Of a stretch of 64,000 nucleotides of DNA, positions 40,111-51,459 are shown in pieces (position 1 is the first letter of the stretch; the number at the start of each line of letters is the position of its first letter). A model generated the notes under the pieces. It searched no databases. It was not told the DNA's origin and worked only from the letters and a program-made list of their open reading frames with translations. The stretch comes from Clostridiales bacterium. GTDB lineage: Bacteria; Bacillota; Clostridia; Lachnospirales; Lachnospiraceae. Made by a program: the position numbers and the translations under genes. The DNA lies in assembly GCA_021202015.1 (NCBI GenBank), contig JAJQDV010000072.1, positions 1-64,000 on the forward strand. Direction: 5' to 3'.

Positions 40111-40328
40111 TTTATAATCCTCCATTCTGTGGTACATCCGGCAGCGCCCCTCGGTCTTATCCGCCAAATGCCTGCGCAGATGCAAAAAACTTCCCGCGCA
40201 AATTCCTCCACATTCTATTTCCGACAGGGTACTGCTCTTCGGTCTTACATCCCCCGCCCCTTCGTCTCCTGCAACGGGTCTCCCCGCATCAGTATACGCG
40301 GATCGTTATAGATCCGTAACAGATTCCT

Positions 40329-41288
40329 CTACTCATCACCCTGGTTCAGCTGCAGCCCCAGTTCTTTTAATTTCGCCAGTACTTCCTCCAGCGATTTCCG
40401 GCCCAGATTGCGAACCTTCATCATATCCTCCGGCGTCCGGTTGGTCAGCTCCTCGACGGTGTTGATCCCGGCCCGCTTCAGGCAGTTATAAGAACGCACG
40501 GAAAGCTCCAGCTCATCGATGTTCATCTCCAGAACCTTTTCCTTTGCATTGTCTTCCTTCTCAATCATAACCTCTGCGGTCTTCGCGTTCTCAGAGAGGT
40601 CGATAAAGAGGCTCAGGTGTTCGCTCAGAACCTTCGCGGCAAGGCTGACCGCCTCGTCCGGTTCCAGCGTGCCATTCGTATAGACATCCAGTGTAAGCTT
40701 GTCATAATCGGTAATCTGACCGACACGGGTATTCTCCACGGAGAGATTCACACGATCCACCGGGGTGTAGATGGAATCAACCGCAATCACACCGATTGGG
40801 GTATCCTCGGTCTTATTCTTCTCCGAACTGACATAGCCCCGGCCTTTTGTAATCGTAAGCTCCATGTACAGTCTGGACTCTGTGCCGCCGTTCAGGTGCG
40901 CGATCACAAGATCCGGATTCATGATCTGAATATCGGGATCCACCTCAATATTCGCTGCGGTCACAACACCCTCACCCTCAAATTCAATGTAAGCAATCTT
41001 TGGCTCATTTGTCGGACTGGTATTCTTTAACGCTAAATTCTTAATGTTCATCACGATCTCGGTCACATCCTCCTTAACGCCGGGGATGGAACTGAACTCG
41101 TGCAGAACGCCGTCGATCTTAACCTGACTGACTGCCGCTCCCGGCAGCGAAGAGAGCATGATCCGTCTCAGGGAATTGCCAAGAGTCGTGCCGTATCCTC
41201 TTTCGAGCGGTTCCACGACAAATCTGCCGAATTTTTTATCTTCTGAAATCTCAGCAATCTCAATTCTGGGTTTTTCAAAATCGAACAC
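40329..41288 (-). CDS. rpoA: RNA polymerase subunit alpha
   Basis: [48 protein letters not shown]. Confidence 0.97.
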   Translation of the reverse strand: MFDFEKPRIEIAEISEDKKFGRFVVEPLERGYGTTLGNSLRRIMLSSLPGAAVSQVKIDGVLHEFSSIPGVKEDVTEIVMNIKNLALKNTSPTNEPKIAYIEFEGEGVVTAANIEVDPDIQIMNPDLVIAHLNGGTESRLYMELTITKGRGYVSSEKNKTEDTPIGVIAVDSIYTPVDRVNLSVENTRVGQITDYDKLTLDVYTNGTLEPDEAVSLAAKVLSEHLSLFIDLSENAKTAEVMIEKEDNAKEKVLEMNIDELELSVRSYNCLKRAGINTVEELTNRTPEDMMKVRNLGRKSLEEVLAKLKELGLQLNQGDE

Positions 41289-41327
41289 TCCGTAGTCCTC
41301 CTTCTATATTTATGCCACCTACACTGA

Positions 41328-41921
41328 TTATTTGGAATACAGCTCGACGATCAGCATCTCATCGACAGGGACATCGATCATCTCTCTGGTCGGCAGCTCC
41401 TTTACCGTGCCGCACAGATTTTCCAGATCAGACTCCAGCCATTCCGGAACCAGCCGGCCTTCGGTCTTTTCAAGAATGTCCTTATATCTCTGGGAGCCTT
41501 TGGACTTTTCACGAATCTCAATCTTATCTCCGGCCTTTACCAGATAAGAAGGGATATTTACGCAGGATCCGTTCACAAGGACATGCTTGTGATCGACAAT
41601 CTGACGCGCTTCCCTCCTGGTTCTCGCCATTCCGAGGCGAAAGATAACGTTATCCAGCCTGCACTCCAGCATGGTCATGAGGTTCTCACCGGTCATGCCC
41701 TTCATCCGGTCGGCCTTGACATAATAATTATGAAAAGGCTTCTCCAGAACGCCGTATATAAACTTTGCTTTCTGTTTTTCTCTCAGCTGAAGGCCATACT
41801 CGGAAACCTTACGATTCGCTCTCTTCAGCTGTCTCTTTGATTTCTTGTCTATTCCTAAATACGTCGGTTCCAACCCGAGCGATCTGCATCTTTTAAGAAC
41901 AGGTACTCTATTTACTGCCAT
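41328..41921 (-). CDS. rpsD: 30S ribosomal protein S4
   Basis: S4 domain [31 protein letters not shown]. Confidence 0.97.
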   Translation of the reverse strand: MAVNRVPVLKRCRSLGLEPTYLGIDKKSKRQLKRANRKVSEYGLQLREKQKAKFIYGVLEKPFHNYYVKADRMKGMTGENLMTMLECRLDNVIFRLGMARTRREARQIVDHKHVLVNGSCVNIPSYLVKAGDKIEIREKSKGSQRYKDILEKTEGRLVPEWLESDLENLCGTVKELPTREMIDVPVDEMLIVELYSK

Positions 41922-41939
41922 ATTAGATCAACCTCCTGA

Positions 41940-42335
41940 TTAGACTCTTCTGCGCTTCGGCGGACGGCAGCCATTATGCGGCACCGGCGTCACATCTGTG
42001 ATACTTGTTACATTGAGACCTGCCGCGGAAAGCGCGCGAATCGCCGCCTCTCTGCCGGAACCCGGTCCTTTTACAAAAACGTCAACGGTCTTTAATCCGT
42101 GGACAAGAGCTGCCTTCGTAGCAGTCTCCGCCGCCATCTGAGCAGCATAGGGAGTCGATTTCCTTGAACCTCTGAAACCGAGACCGCCGGCACTCGCCCA
42201 GGACAGGGCATTCCCCTGTGTATCCGTCAATGTCACGATCGTATTATTGAAGGAAGCCTGGATATGTGCCTGTCCGCGCTCAACGTTTTTCTTTACACGC
42301 TTTTTTGTTACCTTTTTCGCAACCTTTTTAGCCAT
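41940..42335 (-). CDS. rpsK: 30S ribosomal protein S11
   Basis: [34 protein letters not shown]. Confidence 0.97.
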   Translation of the reverse strand: MAKKVAKKVTKKRVKKNVERGQAHIQASFNNTIVTLTDTQGNALSWASAGGLGFRGSRKSTPYAAQMAAETATKAALVHGLKTVDVFVKGPGSGREAAIRALSAAGLNVTSITDVTPVPHNGCRPPKRRRV

Positions 42336-42359
42336 GATTAACCACCCTGCTTTCTCGCA

Positions 42360-42731
42360 TTATTTTTTCTTGCCTGCTACTGTCTTCCTCGGACCCTTTC
42401 TGGTTCTCGCGTTGGTCTTGGTATTCTGTCCGCGAACCGGAAGTCCCTTTCTGTGACGGATCCCGCGATAGCATCCGATCTCCTGAAGACGTTTAATGTT
42501 CATCGCTACATCTCTTCTCAGCTCGCCTTCAACAATGACGCCTTCTGATTCAATCGCTTCACTGAGAGCCTTGACCTCTTCACCGGTCAGGTCCTTGCAG
42601 CGGGTATCCGGATTGACATTCGCGACAGAAAGCAGACGTCTCGATGTGGATACACCGATGCCGTAAATATAAGTCAATCCGATCTCTACTCGTTTTTCTC
42701 TTGGTAAATCTACACCTGCGATTCGAGCCAT
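42360..42731 (-). CDS. rpsM: 30S ribosomal protein S13
   Basis: [48 protein letters not shown]. Confidence 0.97.
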   Translation of the reverse strand: MARIAGVDLPREKRVEIGLTYIYGIGVSTSRRLLSVANVNPDTRCKDLTGEEVKALSEAIESEGVIVEGELRRDVAMNIKRLQEIGCYRGIRHRKGLPVRGQNTKTNARTRKGPRKTVAGKKK

Positions 42732-43003
42732 GTGTGTTTACACCTCCATACTGATTTTACCGGACCCAAGTCCTGTCTTCGATTCGTGCAGCGCTTTTAT
42801 CTTTTTCATGAACAGCGAAGTCTGAGGGGACTCCGCTGCAGCCGCACATAAAAAAAATCTCAGGCGCACCGCCGCCCTTCTGATTCAAACAGATCCTGTT
42901 CCAAATCGGTGCTCTGTGGCAGAGTCATCCGGGGAGGAACGGATTACGCAGTTAAAGATATGCTCCAACCTGCTCTCATCATCTATTATAAATGATAATG
43001 ATA

Positions 43004-43117
43004 TCAACCCTGTCTCTGTTTGTGTTTCGGGTTTTCACAGATGATCATAACCCGACCCTTCCGCTTGATCACTTTGCACTTTTCGCACATTGGTTTAACT
43101 GATGCTCTTACTTTCAC
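43004..43117 (-). CDS. rpmJ: 50S ribosomal protein L36 (GTG start; below the ORF-track length cutoff)
   Basis: Manual translation (M)[36 protein letters not shown]. Confidence 0.95.
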   Translation of the reverse strand: MKVRASVKPMCEKCKVIKRKGRVMIICENPKHKQRQG

Positions 43118-43281
43118 AGCAAATCCTCCTTTCTGTCAGCAGAAGAAGCCCCGTAAAATACCACTGGACATACTCTTCCCGCTGCTCTGAATTGTGCCCG
43201 GAGATACGCATAATATCCCCTTGGGTTTTCAAAGCGTCGGCATCCATTGTAACACGGAACTTATGCTATTGCAAGCTTTTT

Positions 43282-43500
43282 TTATTTATCTCTCCAGATA
43301 ATTCTTCCTTTTGTCAGATCATAAGGGGAAAGCTCCAGTGTAACCTTATCCCCGGGCAGGATACGGATAAAATTCATGCGCAGCTTTCCGCTGATCGTCG
43401 CCATGATCTGATGTCCGTTCTCCAGCTCCACCTTAAAGAACGCGTTCGGAAGTTTTTCCACCACTACGCCTTCTACTTCAATTACATCTGCCTTTGACAT
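43282..43500 (-). CDS. infA: translation initiation factor IF-1
   Basis: [51 protein letters not shown]. Confidence 0.97.
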   Translation of the reverse strand: MSKADVIEVEGVVVEKLPNAFFKVELENGHQIMATISGKLRMNFIRILPGDKVTLELSPYDLTKGRIIWRDK

Positions 43501-43596
43501 AATAATTCTCCTGATTTTATAAATCTTACCGGGTTCTGTCCTTATAGGGTCTGCCCCTCTCTTACCGGGCTCTGTCCCCGGGCATCTCTTCGCCTC

Positions 43597-43899
43597 TTAT
43601 CGGGCGGGACAGTCCTCTGTTCCCTGCGATTGTCTCATGTATAGCTTCAGTGCCCTTTTTATATCTGTATTTTTAAGTTCCGTATCCGGTGACAGAAGTT
43701 CCGCCGCATCCGGGGGGATCTTATGGATCACCTGAATGTGCCTGCGGTTCTTTTTTTTCGGTTTTTCCACGGTACGGCCGACGCCGTCCGCCAGGAAAAC
43801 ATAGTTATCTTCCTCTTTTACAATAACAAAAACCTCTCCTCTGTCATGCCCGGATCTGGATTTTGCCAGTTTTATTCCTCCGGTCTCCATGGATCTCAC
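43597..43899 (-). CDS. KOW / L14e-like RNA-binding protein
   Basis: KLAKSRSGHDRGEVFVIVKEEDNYVFLADGVGRTVEKPKKKNRRHIQ; conserved clostridial position between infA and map. Confidence 0.8.
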   Translation of the reverse strand: MRSMETGGIKLAKSRSGHDRGEVFVIVKEEDNYVFLADGVGRTVEKPKKKNRRHIQVIHKIPPDAAELLSPDTELKNTDIKRALKLYMRQSQGTEDCPAR

Positions 43900-43970
43900 A
43901 TCACCTTTACTATTCTCTCATTCATCACCTGCGGAACTGTTAAAGAATTCATCCTGCGTCATATGCAAAG

Positions 43971-44771
43971 TTAATTCTTAACCGTTCCTAACAGTTCGGA
44001 ACAGGAAACCCTCTCGTCCTCTGTGAGCGTAAGAATTTCCGGCGCACCATCCGTGATAAGAATTGTATTTTCATAATGCGCGGAGAGCGAGCGATCCTTT
44101 GTCACGACCGTCCAGTCATCATCCAGCCATTCGACTTCCCAGCCTCCGGCGTTCACCATGGGCTCTACGGCAAGCGTCATGCCTTTCCGAAGCCGGATCC
44201 CCCTGCTTTTCTGACGGAAATTCGGGATCTGCGGATCCTCATGGAGCACGGTTCCCACCCCATGGCCGACCAGATCTCTCACAACGCCGTACCCGAAGCT
44301 CTCACAGTAATCCCCGATCGCGTTTGAAATCTGATGGAGATGATTTCCGCTTCTGGCATAACGGATTCCCTCAAAAAAGCTCTGTCGGGTACGTTCGATC
44401 AGAAGCGCGGCCTCCCCGGAAACCTCTCCGATGGCATGCGTGCGCGCCGCATCGGAATGATACCCTTTATAAATGCAGCCCATATCGAGGCTGACAATAT
44501 CCCCTTCCCTCAGAATACGCTTCTTACTGGGAATCCCGTGAACAACCGCCTCGTTGACGGATACACAGACCGAACCCGGAAACCCGTTATAATTCTTGAA
44601 ATTAGGAGTGCAGCCGAAACTTCGGATCATCTCCTCAGCCTTACGGTCCACATCAAGGGTAGACATACCGGGGTGCAGTTCCCTGCCAAGATCCTCATGA
44701 ACCTTTGCAATGATCCTGCATGCCTCACGCATCAGTGAAATTTCCCGCTCTGTTTTTATTAAAACCGACAT
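43971..44771 (-). CDS. map: type I methionine aminopeptidase
   Basis: KTEREISLMREACRI, VNEAVVHGIPSKK, GHGVGTVLHEDP. Confidence 0.95.
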   Translation of the reverse strand: MSVLIKTEREISLMREACRIIAKVHEDLGRELHPGMSTLDVDRKAEEMIRSFGCTPNFKNYNGFPGSVCVSVNEAVVHGIPSKKRILREGDIVSLDMGCIYKGYHSDAARTHAIGEVSGEAALLIERTRQSFFEGIRYARSGNHLHQISNAIGDYCESFGYGVVRDLVGHGVGTVLHEDPQIPNFRQKSRGIRLRKGMTLAVEPMVNAGGWEVEWLDDDWTVVTKDRSLSAHYENTILITDGAPEILTLTEDERVSCSELLGTVKN

Positions 44772-44791
44772 GTAAGCCTCCTGCTAAATTC

Positions 44792-45436
44792 TTACGCTTT
44801 CAACAGAGCAATAATGTTCTCAAATACAGCCGTCATGGGCTGTGTGCCATCCACAGTTTTTAAAATGCCCTGCTTTTTATAATAGTCGATCAGCGGCTGC
44901 GTCTGCGCATGATAGACATCCAGACGTTTCTTTACCGTCTCCGGTTCATCATCCGCCCGCAGTACCACTTCTTTGCCGCAGCGGTCACAGATTCCCTCTA
45001 CCTTCGTCGGGATATTGACAATGTGATAGGTCGCGCCGCAGTTGACGCAGGCTCTTCTGCCGGACATCCGCTCAATAATATTCTCATCCGGAACGTCCAC
45101 ATCCACCGCGTAATCCATGCTCTCGCCGCGTTCGCAAAGCGCAGCCGTCAGGCATTCCGCCTGAGGAATCGTCCTAGGAAAACCATCCAGGATAAATCCG
45201 TTCTTACAGTCCTCGTCGGAAATCCGATCCACAACAAGGTCGCAGGTCAGCTCATCCGGAACAAGAAGCCCCTGATCCATATAAACTTTTGCTTTTTTCC
45301 CGAGCTCCGTTCCGGCCTTTAAATTCGCACGGAAGATATCGCCGGTAGAAATGTGCGGTATTCCGTATTGATCTGCCAGCAGCTTCGCCTGCGTTCCCTT
45401 TCCGGCGCCCGGCGCCCCTAACATTATAATCTTCAT
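44792..45436 (-). CDS. adk: adenylate kinase
   Basis: GAPGAGKGTQAKLL, FILDGFPRT, zinc LID CVNCG..CDRCG. Confidence 0.97.
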   Translation of the reverse strand: MKIIMLGAPGAGKGTQAKLLADQYGIPHISTGDIFRANLKAGTELGKKAKVYMDQGLLVPDELTCDLVVDRISDEDCKNGFILDGFPRTIPQAECLTAALCERGESMDYAVDVDVPDENIIERMSGRRACVNCGATYHIVNIPTKVEGICDRCGKEVVLRADDEPETVKKRLDVYHAQTQPLIDYYKKQGILKTVDGTQPMTAVFENIIALLKA

Positions 45437-45451
45437 GTTGTTCCCTCCTGT

Positions 45452-45538
45452 AATCGGGCAGGAGGCGGTTTTCGCCTCTTACCCGCCGCGCGGAGTGCAG
45501 ACAGCACAGCTGTCATATTCCTTTCGCACCCCTGTGTA
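45452..45538 (-). repeat. Dispersed structured repeat, copy D
   Basis: Reverse complement: P1 GGGGTGCG/TGCACTCC, P2 GACAGC-TGT-GCTGTC, P3 CGGG..CCCG (others CGAG..CTCG). Confidence 0.85.
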
Positions 45539-45631
45539 CACAAAGCTGAAGATACGTATCTTTCGCATATCTCCAGCTTTTGCGTGTTTCACCTGTCACA
45601 AAAACTGTGCGCACTGACACAGACTCTGTGA

Positions 45632-46948
45632 TCATTCATTTAAAAAACCTTTGTAATTGCGAACCAGCATCTGGGATTCGATCTGTTTTAAGGTCTCAAT
45701 GACAACACCCACGATAATGATCAGCGAAGTACCGCCGAACGAGATGTCCGCATTAAATACACCCTCGAAGAAGATCGGGATGATCGCCACGATCACCAGT
45801 CCGACCGCGCCAATGAATATAATATAATTTAACATCGACGTCAGATAGTCACTGGTCGGCTTGCCCGGCCGGATACCCGGAATAAACCCGCCCTGTTTCT
45901 TCATATTGTTGGCAATTTCCAGCGGATTGAAGGTAATGGACGTGTAGAAGTACGCAAACGCGACCACCAGCAGGATATATACAGCCAGACCGATATTATA
46001 GATCGGCGTATTAAAATCAAACCAGTTGGACTGCGTCAGCATGCCCAGGATCTTCCCGCCGACGCCTGTGCCGCCGGTCTTGCCGAGCATCTGACAGATG
46101 ACCACCGGGAACATCAGCAGCGACTGCGCAAAGATGATCGGGATAACGCCTGCGGTGTTCACCTTCAGCGGAATATGGGACGACTGTCCGCCGACCTGTT
46201 TTCTGCCCATCACCTTGCGGGAATACTGCACGGGAACATGCCGCTCCGCACCCTGCAGCACTACGACCAGAACAACGACCAGAACGATGATCGCCACGAT
46301 GATCGCACCGTTCAGAATAGCGTTCTGTATCTCCTTCCCTTTCACAAACTGCTCAAACAGACCGGATATGTCGGAAGGTATCCTGGAAATAATGTTGATG
46401 ATCAGGACGATTGAAATCCCGTTTCCGACTCCGCGTTCCGTAATTCTCTCGCCGATCCACATGATCACCGTGGATCCTGCCGTCAGCGTAATCACCGCCA
46501 TGATCACGCTCAGTGCATTATAATCAGTGAAAAGCCCCTGTCTGCCGAAAGCAATGGACATGGCCAGAGATTCCATAACCGCCAATGCAACGGTGAGATA
46601 TCTCGTGATCGCGATCAGCTTTTTCCTTCCGTCCTCTCCCTCTCTCTGCCATTCCTCAAACTTCGGGATGGCGATCGTCAGCAGCTGAACAATAATGGAC
46701 GACGTAATATACGGCGTAATATTCAGCGCAAACACGGACATGTTCTCGAATGAACCTCCGGTAACCGCGTCAAAAAAACCGAACGCGTTTCCGGAGTTCT
46801 CGGAAAACCACTCCGCGAAATACTCTGAGTTAATGCCGGGAGCCGGAATCTGAGAGCCGATTCGCACGACCACCAGCATCAGAAGGGTGAAAAGAAGTCG
46901 ATTTCTTATTTCCTGAATTTTAAATGCATTGCGGACCATTTTCAGCAT
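45632..46948 (-). CDS. secY: preprotein translocase subunit SecY
   Basis: RNRLLFTLLMLVVVRIGSQIPAPGIN; 10-TM SecY signature. Confidence 0.97.
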   Translation of the reverse strand: MLKMVRNAFKIQEIRNRLLFTLLMLVVVRIGSQIPAPGINSEYFAEWFSENSGNAFGFFDAVTGGSFENMSVFALNITPYITSSIIVQLLTIAIPKFEEWQREGEDGRKKLIAITRYLTVALAVMESLAMSIAFGRQGLFTDYNALSVIMAVITLTAGSTVIMWIGERITERGVGNGISIVLIINIISRIPSDISGLFEQFVKGKEIQNAILNGAIIVAIIVLVVVLVVVLQGAERHVPVQYSRKVMGRKQVGGQSSHIPLKVNTAGVIPIIFAQSLLMFPVVICQMLGKTGGTGVGGKILGMLTQSNWFDFNTPIYNIGLAVYILLVVAFAYFYTSITFNPLEIANNMKKQGGFIPGIRPGKPTSDYLTSMLNYIIFIGAVGLVIVAIIPIFFEGVFNADISFGGTSLIIIVGVVIETLKQIESQMLVRNYKGFLNE

Positions 46949-47388
46949 TAGATCACCTCAGCTTTTCCGCCCAGTGCTTCTATTTTCTCTTTCGCTGAAC
47001 CACTGAAGGCATTTACCTGTACAGTAAGCTTCTTCGTAAGCTCTCCGTTACCAAGAATCTTAACGCCATCTCTCGGATTTTTTATAATGCCCGTCTCGAT
47101 CAGCTTCTCCACCGTTACCACGGTGTCATTGTCAAACGCTTCCAGTGACGAAACATTAATCGCAACGATATCCTTTGAGTTCCTGCATGTAAAGCCTCTT
47201 TTCGGTATACGCCTGTACAAAGGCATCTGACCGCCCTCAAATCCCGGCCTCGGAGATCCGGAACGGGCTTTCTGCCCCTTGTGTCCGTAGCCGGCTGTCT
47301 TTCCGTTTCCCGAGCCGTGCCCGCGGCCCTTCCGGAACCGGTCGCCGTGCTTTGAACCCTCCGCCGGTTTTAAATTCGATAATTCCAT
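46948..47388 (-). CDS. rplO: 50S ribosomal protein L15
   Basis: [24 protein letters not shown]. Confidence 0.97.
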   Translation of the reverse strand: MELSNLKPAEGSKHGDRFRKGRGHGSGNGKTAGYGHKGQKARSGSPRPGFEGGQMPLYRRIPKRGFTCRNSKDIVAINVSSLEAFDNDTVVTVEKLIETGIIKNPRDGVKILGNGELTKKLTVQVNAFSGSAKEKIEALGGKAEVI

Positions 47389-47408
47389 CCTGGCACCTCC
47401 TTATCTGC

Positions 47409-47591
47409 TCAGATTTCTTCGACTTTTACCAGATGTCTGACCTGCCGTACCATTCCGCGAACAGATTCGTTATCCGGCAGTTCCACCGTCTTGTTTAATT
47501 TCTTCAGACCCAGGGCCGCCACCGTCTTTTTGTGCTTCGGGATCGCGCCGATGGTTGATTTTACGAGTGTTACTCTTAATTTATCTGCCAT
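47409..47591 (-). CDS. rpmD: 50S ribosomal protein L30
   Basis: [29 protein letters not shown]. Confidence 0.97.
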   Translation of the reverse strand: MADKLRVTLVKSTIGAIPKHKKTVAALGLKKLNKTVELPDNESVRGMVRQVRHLVKVEEI

Positions 47592-47605
47592 TTTCCAAGT
47601 CCTCC

Positions 47606-48115
47606 TTAATCAAGTATTTCCTCTACCGATTTGCCGCGGAGTCTGGCTACCTCTTCGGGAGATTTCAGCTGGCTGAGCGCGTTAATCGTCGCAAGCACAA
47701 CGTTCTGCTTGTTGTTGGAACCCAGAGATTTTGTACGGATGTTTTTAATCCCCGCCAGATCGCAGACATTACGTGCCGGGCCGCCGGCAATCACGCCGGT
47801 ACCGTCCGGAGACTTCTTCAGCAGTACGGATGCGCCGGTATGCTTTCCGGTCACATCATGCGTGATGCTGCTGTTCTCGTCAAGCTTCACCTCAATGAGA
47901 TGCTTCATGGCGTCCTCCTTGCCTTTCCGGATCGCCTCCGGGATCTCCAGAGCCTTGCCCAGACCTGCGCCGACATGACCGTTGCGGTCGCCGACAACAA
48001 CCAGCGCCGTAAAACGCATATTGCGTCCGCCCTTCACGACCTTTGTAACACGCTTGATCGCCACGACCTTTTCTTCTAATTCAAACTGATCAGGATCGAT
48101 GATAGTCCTTTTCAT
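47606..48115 (-). CDS. rpsE: 30S ribosomal protein S5
   Basis: [29 protein letters not shown]. Confidence 0.97.
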   Translation of the reverse strand: MKRTIIDPDQFELEEKVVAIKRVTKVVKGGRNMRFTALVVVGDRNGHVGAGLGKALEIPEAIRKGKEDAMKHLIEVKLDENSSITHDVTGKHTGASVLLKKSPDGTGVIAGGPARNVCDLAGIKNIRTKSLGSNNKQNVVLATINALSQLKSPEEVARLRGKSVEEILD

Positions 48116-48133
48116 TGTCGCTTTCCCTCCTTG

Positions 48134-48502
48134 TTAAAAGTCTAAGCCGGCTTCACGCGCAGCCTCAGCCAGTGCCTGAACCTTGCCCTGATAGATATAA
48201 CCGCCCCGGTCAAAGACCACTGTCGTAATGCCTTTCTCCAGCGCCTTCTTCGCGACTGCGGCGCCGACAGCCTTCGCGGCCTCCGTATTGTCTGTATAGT
48301 CCAGAGCCGACCTGATATCCTTTTCCATTGTGGAAGCGGCACAAAGTGTATGGTGAGCCGTATCGTCAATGATCTGTGCGTAGATATGCTTATTGCTTCT
48401 GAAAACAGCCAGACGCGGTCTCTCGGCAGTGCCTGCCAGATGATTGCGCACTCTTCTGTGCTTTTTCACGCGGACTTCCGCCCTTGATTTCTTATTGATC
48501 AT
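48134..48502 (-). CDS. rplR: 50S ribosomal protein L18
   Basis: [38 protein letters not shown]. Confidence 0.97.
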   Translation of the reverse strand: MINKKSRAEVRVKKHRRVRNHLAGTAERPRLAVFRSNKHIYAQIIDDTAHHTLCAASTMEKDIRSALDYTDNTEAAKAVGAAVAKKALEKGITTVVFDRGGYIYQGKVQALAEAAREAGLDF

Positions 48503-48520
48503 TCTCTGTCACACCTCCCA

Positions 48521-49060
48521 TTATTTCTTACCGGTCTTACCGACTTTGCGACGGATCACTTCGTCAGCATATTTGATACCCTTGCCCTTATAAGGCTCCG
48601 GCTTTCTCTTGCTTCTGATCTCGGCGGCATACTGACCCACTTTTTCTTTGTCAATACCCTTTACGATAATCTTATTGCCGTCAACAACCGATTCAAGGCC
48701 CTCCGGATCCGTCATTTCCACCGGATGAGAATAGCCGAGAGTCAGTGTCAGCTTCTTTCCGGACTTCGCGGCCCTGTAACCGACGCCGTTGATCTCCAGT
48801 TCCTTCGTATAGCCCTGTGTGACGCCGATGACCATGTTGTTGATCAATGTCCTTGTCAGACCGTGCAGGGATTTCATTTTCTTCAGATCGTTCGGTCTGC
48901 TGACAAGAATCTCAGCGCCCTCCTGTCTGATCTCCATCTCCGCGGGAAGCACTCTTTCCAGTGTTCCCTTCGGACCTTTTACCGTCACCTGATTATTTTC
49001 TGCGATCGTTACGATTACACCGTCCGGGATCGCGATTGGCATTCTTCCTATACGTGACAT
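48521..49060 (-). CDS. rplF: 50S ribosomal protein L6
   Basis: [26 protein letters not shown]. Confidence 0.97.
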   Translation of the reverse strand: MSRIGRMPIAIPDGVIVTIAENNQVTVKGPKGTLERVLPAEMEIRQEGAEILVSRPNDLKKMKSLHGLTRTLINNMVIGVTQGYTKELEINGVGYRAAKSGKKLTLTLGYSHPVEMTDPEGLESVVDGNKIIVKGIDKEKVGQYAAEIRSKRKPEPYKGKGIKYADEVIRRKVGKTGKK

Positions 49061-49252
49061 GCCCGTACCTCCTGTTTATACTATAAATATTGATGTAAGA
49101 GCTGCTGATTGCTCCGCACTAACGTGCTCCACAATCATCCCATCCATTCGCAATCCGCGCTGTCGCGCTACTTGCTCATGTCTGTCAGGTTGTCTAATAT
49201 CCAGCCTCTTTGGAATGCAGGCATTCCACGAGTCTGGCTATTGACAACGCTC

Positions 49253-49663
49253 TTACCACACAAAGGCGAGTACTTCACCGCCTACCTGAAGGCGTCTCGC
49301 CTCCTTATCGGTAATCACGCCCTGGTTCGTGGAAAGAATCACAATGCCGAGTCCTCCAAGCACCTTCGGGATCTCGTCCTTGCCCGCATATACGCGGAGA
49401 CCCGGTTTTGAAATCCGCTTAAGGCCGGAAATAACCTTCTCATTCTTATCCGCACCATATTTTAAAGTGACGCGAATGGCTTTAAAATTACCATCGTCAA
49501 TGATATCATACTTCTGAATGTAGCCCTCATTGTATAAAATCTCCGCGATCGCGAGCTTCATTTTGGATGAAGGGATATCTACCGTATCATGCTTTGCGAT
49601 ATTTGCGTTACGGATTCTCGTAAGCATATCCGCGATCGGATCGTTCGTCGTCCTCATCGTCAA
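49253..49663 (-). CDS. rpsH: 30S ribosomal protein S8
   Basis: [48 protein letters not shown]. Confidence 0.97.
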   Translation of the reverse strand: MTMRTTNDPIADMLTRIRNANIAKHDTVDIPSSKMKLAIAEILYNEGYIQKYDIIDDGNFKAIRVTLKYGADKNEKVISGLKRISKPGLRVYAGKDEIPKVLGGLGIVILSTNQGVITDKEARRLQVGGEVLAFVW

Positions 49664-49692
49664 CCTCCTTATATCATGTGCTTTAACATATC

Positions 49693-49878
49693 CTACCAGC
49701 TGGACTTTTTCACACCCGGAATCTCACCCTTGTAAGCCAGCTCACGGAAGCAGATTCTGCAGATGCCGTACTTTTTCAGCACGGAATGCGGACGGCCGCA
49801 GATCCTGCAGCGGGTATATTCTCTGGTAGAGAATTTCGGTTTGCGCTGCTGTTTGATTTTCAAAGATTTCTTTGCCAT
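49693..49878 (-). CDS. rpsN: 30S ribosomal protein S14 type Z (zinc-binding)
   Basis: [38 protein letters not shown]. Confidence 0.97.
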   Translation of the reverse strand: MAKKSLKIKQQRKPKFSTREYTRCRICGRPHSVLKKYGICRICFRELAYKGEIPGVKKSSW

Positions 49879-49892
49879 AAAATTCCCTCCTG

Positions 49893-50432
49893 TTATCTCG
49901 CGAACGGCATGTTGAATAATCTCAGTAACTCGCGCGCTTCCTCATCCGTCCGCGCTGTCGTAACAATGATGATATCCATGCCTCTTACTTTGTCGATCTT
50001 GTCATATTCGATCTCCGGGAAGATCAGCTGCTCCCGGATACCGAGCGCGTAATTTCCTCTGCCGTCAAAAGAGTTCGGATTTACGCCGCGGAAGTCACGT
50101 ACGCGCGGCAGCGCAAGATTGATAAGCCGGTCTGCGAACTCATACATCTTCTCTCCGCGCAGGGTAACCTTGCATCCGATCGCCATGCCCTCTCTGAGCT
50201 TGAAATTCGCGACAGATTTCTTCGCGATGGTCTTGATCGGCTTCTGACCGGATATGGTCTCAAGGTCTTTCATGGCGGACTCCAGGATCTTCGCGTTTTC
50301 CTTCGCCTCGCCCACGCCCATATTGATCACGATCTTCTCGATCTTCGGTACCTGCATGACATTTTTATATTCAAATTTTTTGACCATAGCATCTATGATC
50401 TCATTCTGATAAACTTCTTTCAGTCTACTCAA
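49893..50432 (-). CDS. rplE: 50S ribosomal protein L5
   Basis: [40 protein letters not shown]. Confidence 0.97.
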   Translation of the reverse strand: MSRLKEVYQNEIIDAMVKKFEYKNVMQVPKIEKIVINMGVGEAKENAKILESAMKDLETISGQKPIKTIAKKSVANFKLREGMAIGCKVTLRGEKMYEFADRLINLALPRVRDFRGVNPNSFDGRGNYALGIREQLIFPEIEYDKIDKVRGMDIIIVTTARTDEEARELLRLFNMPFAR

Positions 50433-50455
50433 CTTGATGGACCTCCTTTCCCGGA

Positions 50456-50761
50456 TTAATCGATCACTTCGCCTGTAGATTTGGCATAGCGAACCTTCTT
50501 GTCTCCGTCCATCCTGAAACCGATTCTGGTGGTCTCTCCCTTGTGAACATACATCACATTTGAAATGTGGATCGGCGCCTCCTGTTCCACAATACCGCCG
50601 GCCTGATTTCCGACAGACGGCTTTGTGTGCTTTGTGACCCTGTTGACGCCTTCAACGGTCACACGGCTTCTCTTTGCGTCTACCTCAACCACTTTGCCTT
50701 CTTTGTCTTTTTCTTTGCCTGCGATCACTCTCACCGTATCGCCCTTTTTTATTTTAAGCAT
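50456..50761 (-). CDS. rplX: 50S ribosomal protein L24
   Basis: [25 protein letters not shown]. Confidence 0.97.
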   Translation of the reverse strand: MLKIKKGDTVRVIAGKEKDKEGKVVEVDAKRSRVTVEGVNRVTKHTKPSVGNQAGGIVEQEAPIHISNVMYVHKGETTRIGFRMDGDKKVRYAKSTGEVID

Positions 50762-50774
50762 GAGCCGCTACCTC

Positions 50775-51143
50775 CTATAACACTTCCGGCGCGAGAGAAA
50801 CAATTCTCATAAACTGTTTGTCGCGAAGCTCTCTGGCAACCGGTCCAAAAATACGGGTTCCCCGCGGAGTATTGTCATCCTTGATAATGACGGCAGCATT
50901 CTCGTCAAAGCGGATATAGGAACCGTCTTTGCGGCGGATCTCTCTCTTTGTACGTACAACAACCGCTTTTACAATATCACCTTTTTTAACAACTCCGCCT
51001 GGTGTTGCGTCTTTTACCGTAGCAACGATCACATCACCAACGTGCGCATATCTTCTGGTTGAACCGCCCATAACACGAATACAGAGAATCTCCTTTGCTC
51101 CCGTGTTATCAGCTACCTTAAGTCTGCTTTCCTGCTGAATCAT
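50775..51143 (-). CDS. rplN: 50S ribosomal protein L14
   Basis: [27 protein letters not shown]; start trimmed from 51197. Confidence 0.97.
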   Translation of the reverse strand: MIQQESRLKVADNTGAKEILCIRVMGGSTRRYAHVGDVIVATVKDATPGGVVKKGDIVKAVVVRTKREIRRKDGSYIRFDENAAVIIKDDNTPRGTRIFGPVARELRDKQFMRIVSLAPEVL

Positions 51144-51168
51144 ACTGGCAGCCTCCTTCTTATCATAA

Positions 51169-51426
51169 TTATCTGGCCTTTTCCATAATCTCGACAAGTC
51201 TCCATCTCTTCTCCTTGGAAAGAGGCCTCGTCTCCATCACTCTGACCTTATCGCCGATGCCGCATTCGTTGTTCTCGTCATGGGCTTTTAACTTGTAAGT
51301 TCTCTTTACGATTTTGCCGTACAGCGGGTGCCGGACTCTGTATTCCACAGCAACGACGATCGTCTTGTCCATCTTATCGCTCACCACTTTGCCGACACGT
51401 GTTTTTCTAAGATTTCTTTCTTCCAC
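51169..51426 (-). CDS. rpsQ: 30S ribosomal protein S17
   Basis: [22 protein letters not shown]. Confidence 0.97.
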   Translation of the reverse strand: MEERNLRKTRVGKVVSDKMDKTIVVAVEYRVRHPLYGKIVKRTYKLKAHDENNECGIGDKVRVMETRPLSKEKRWRLVEIMEKAR

Positions 51427-51459
51427 GAAAACTCTCCTTTCAGGGTCTGTGCCGAAAAA

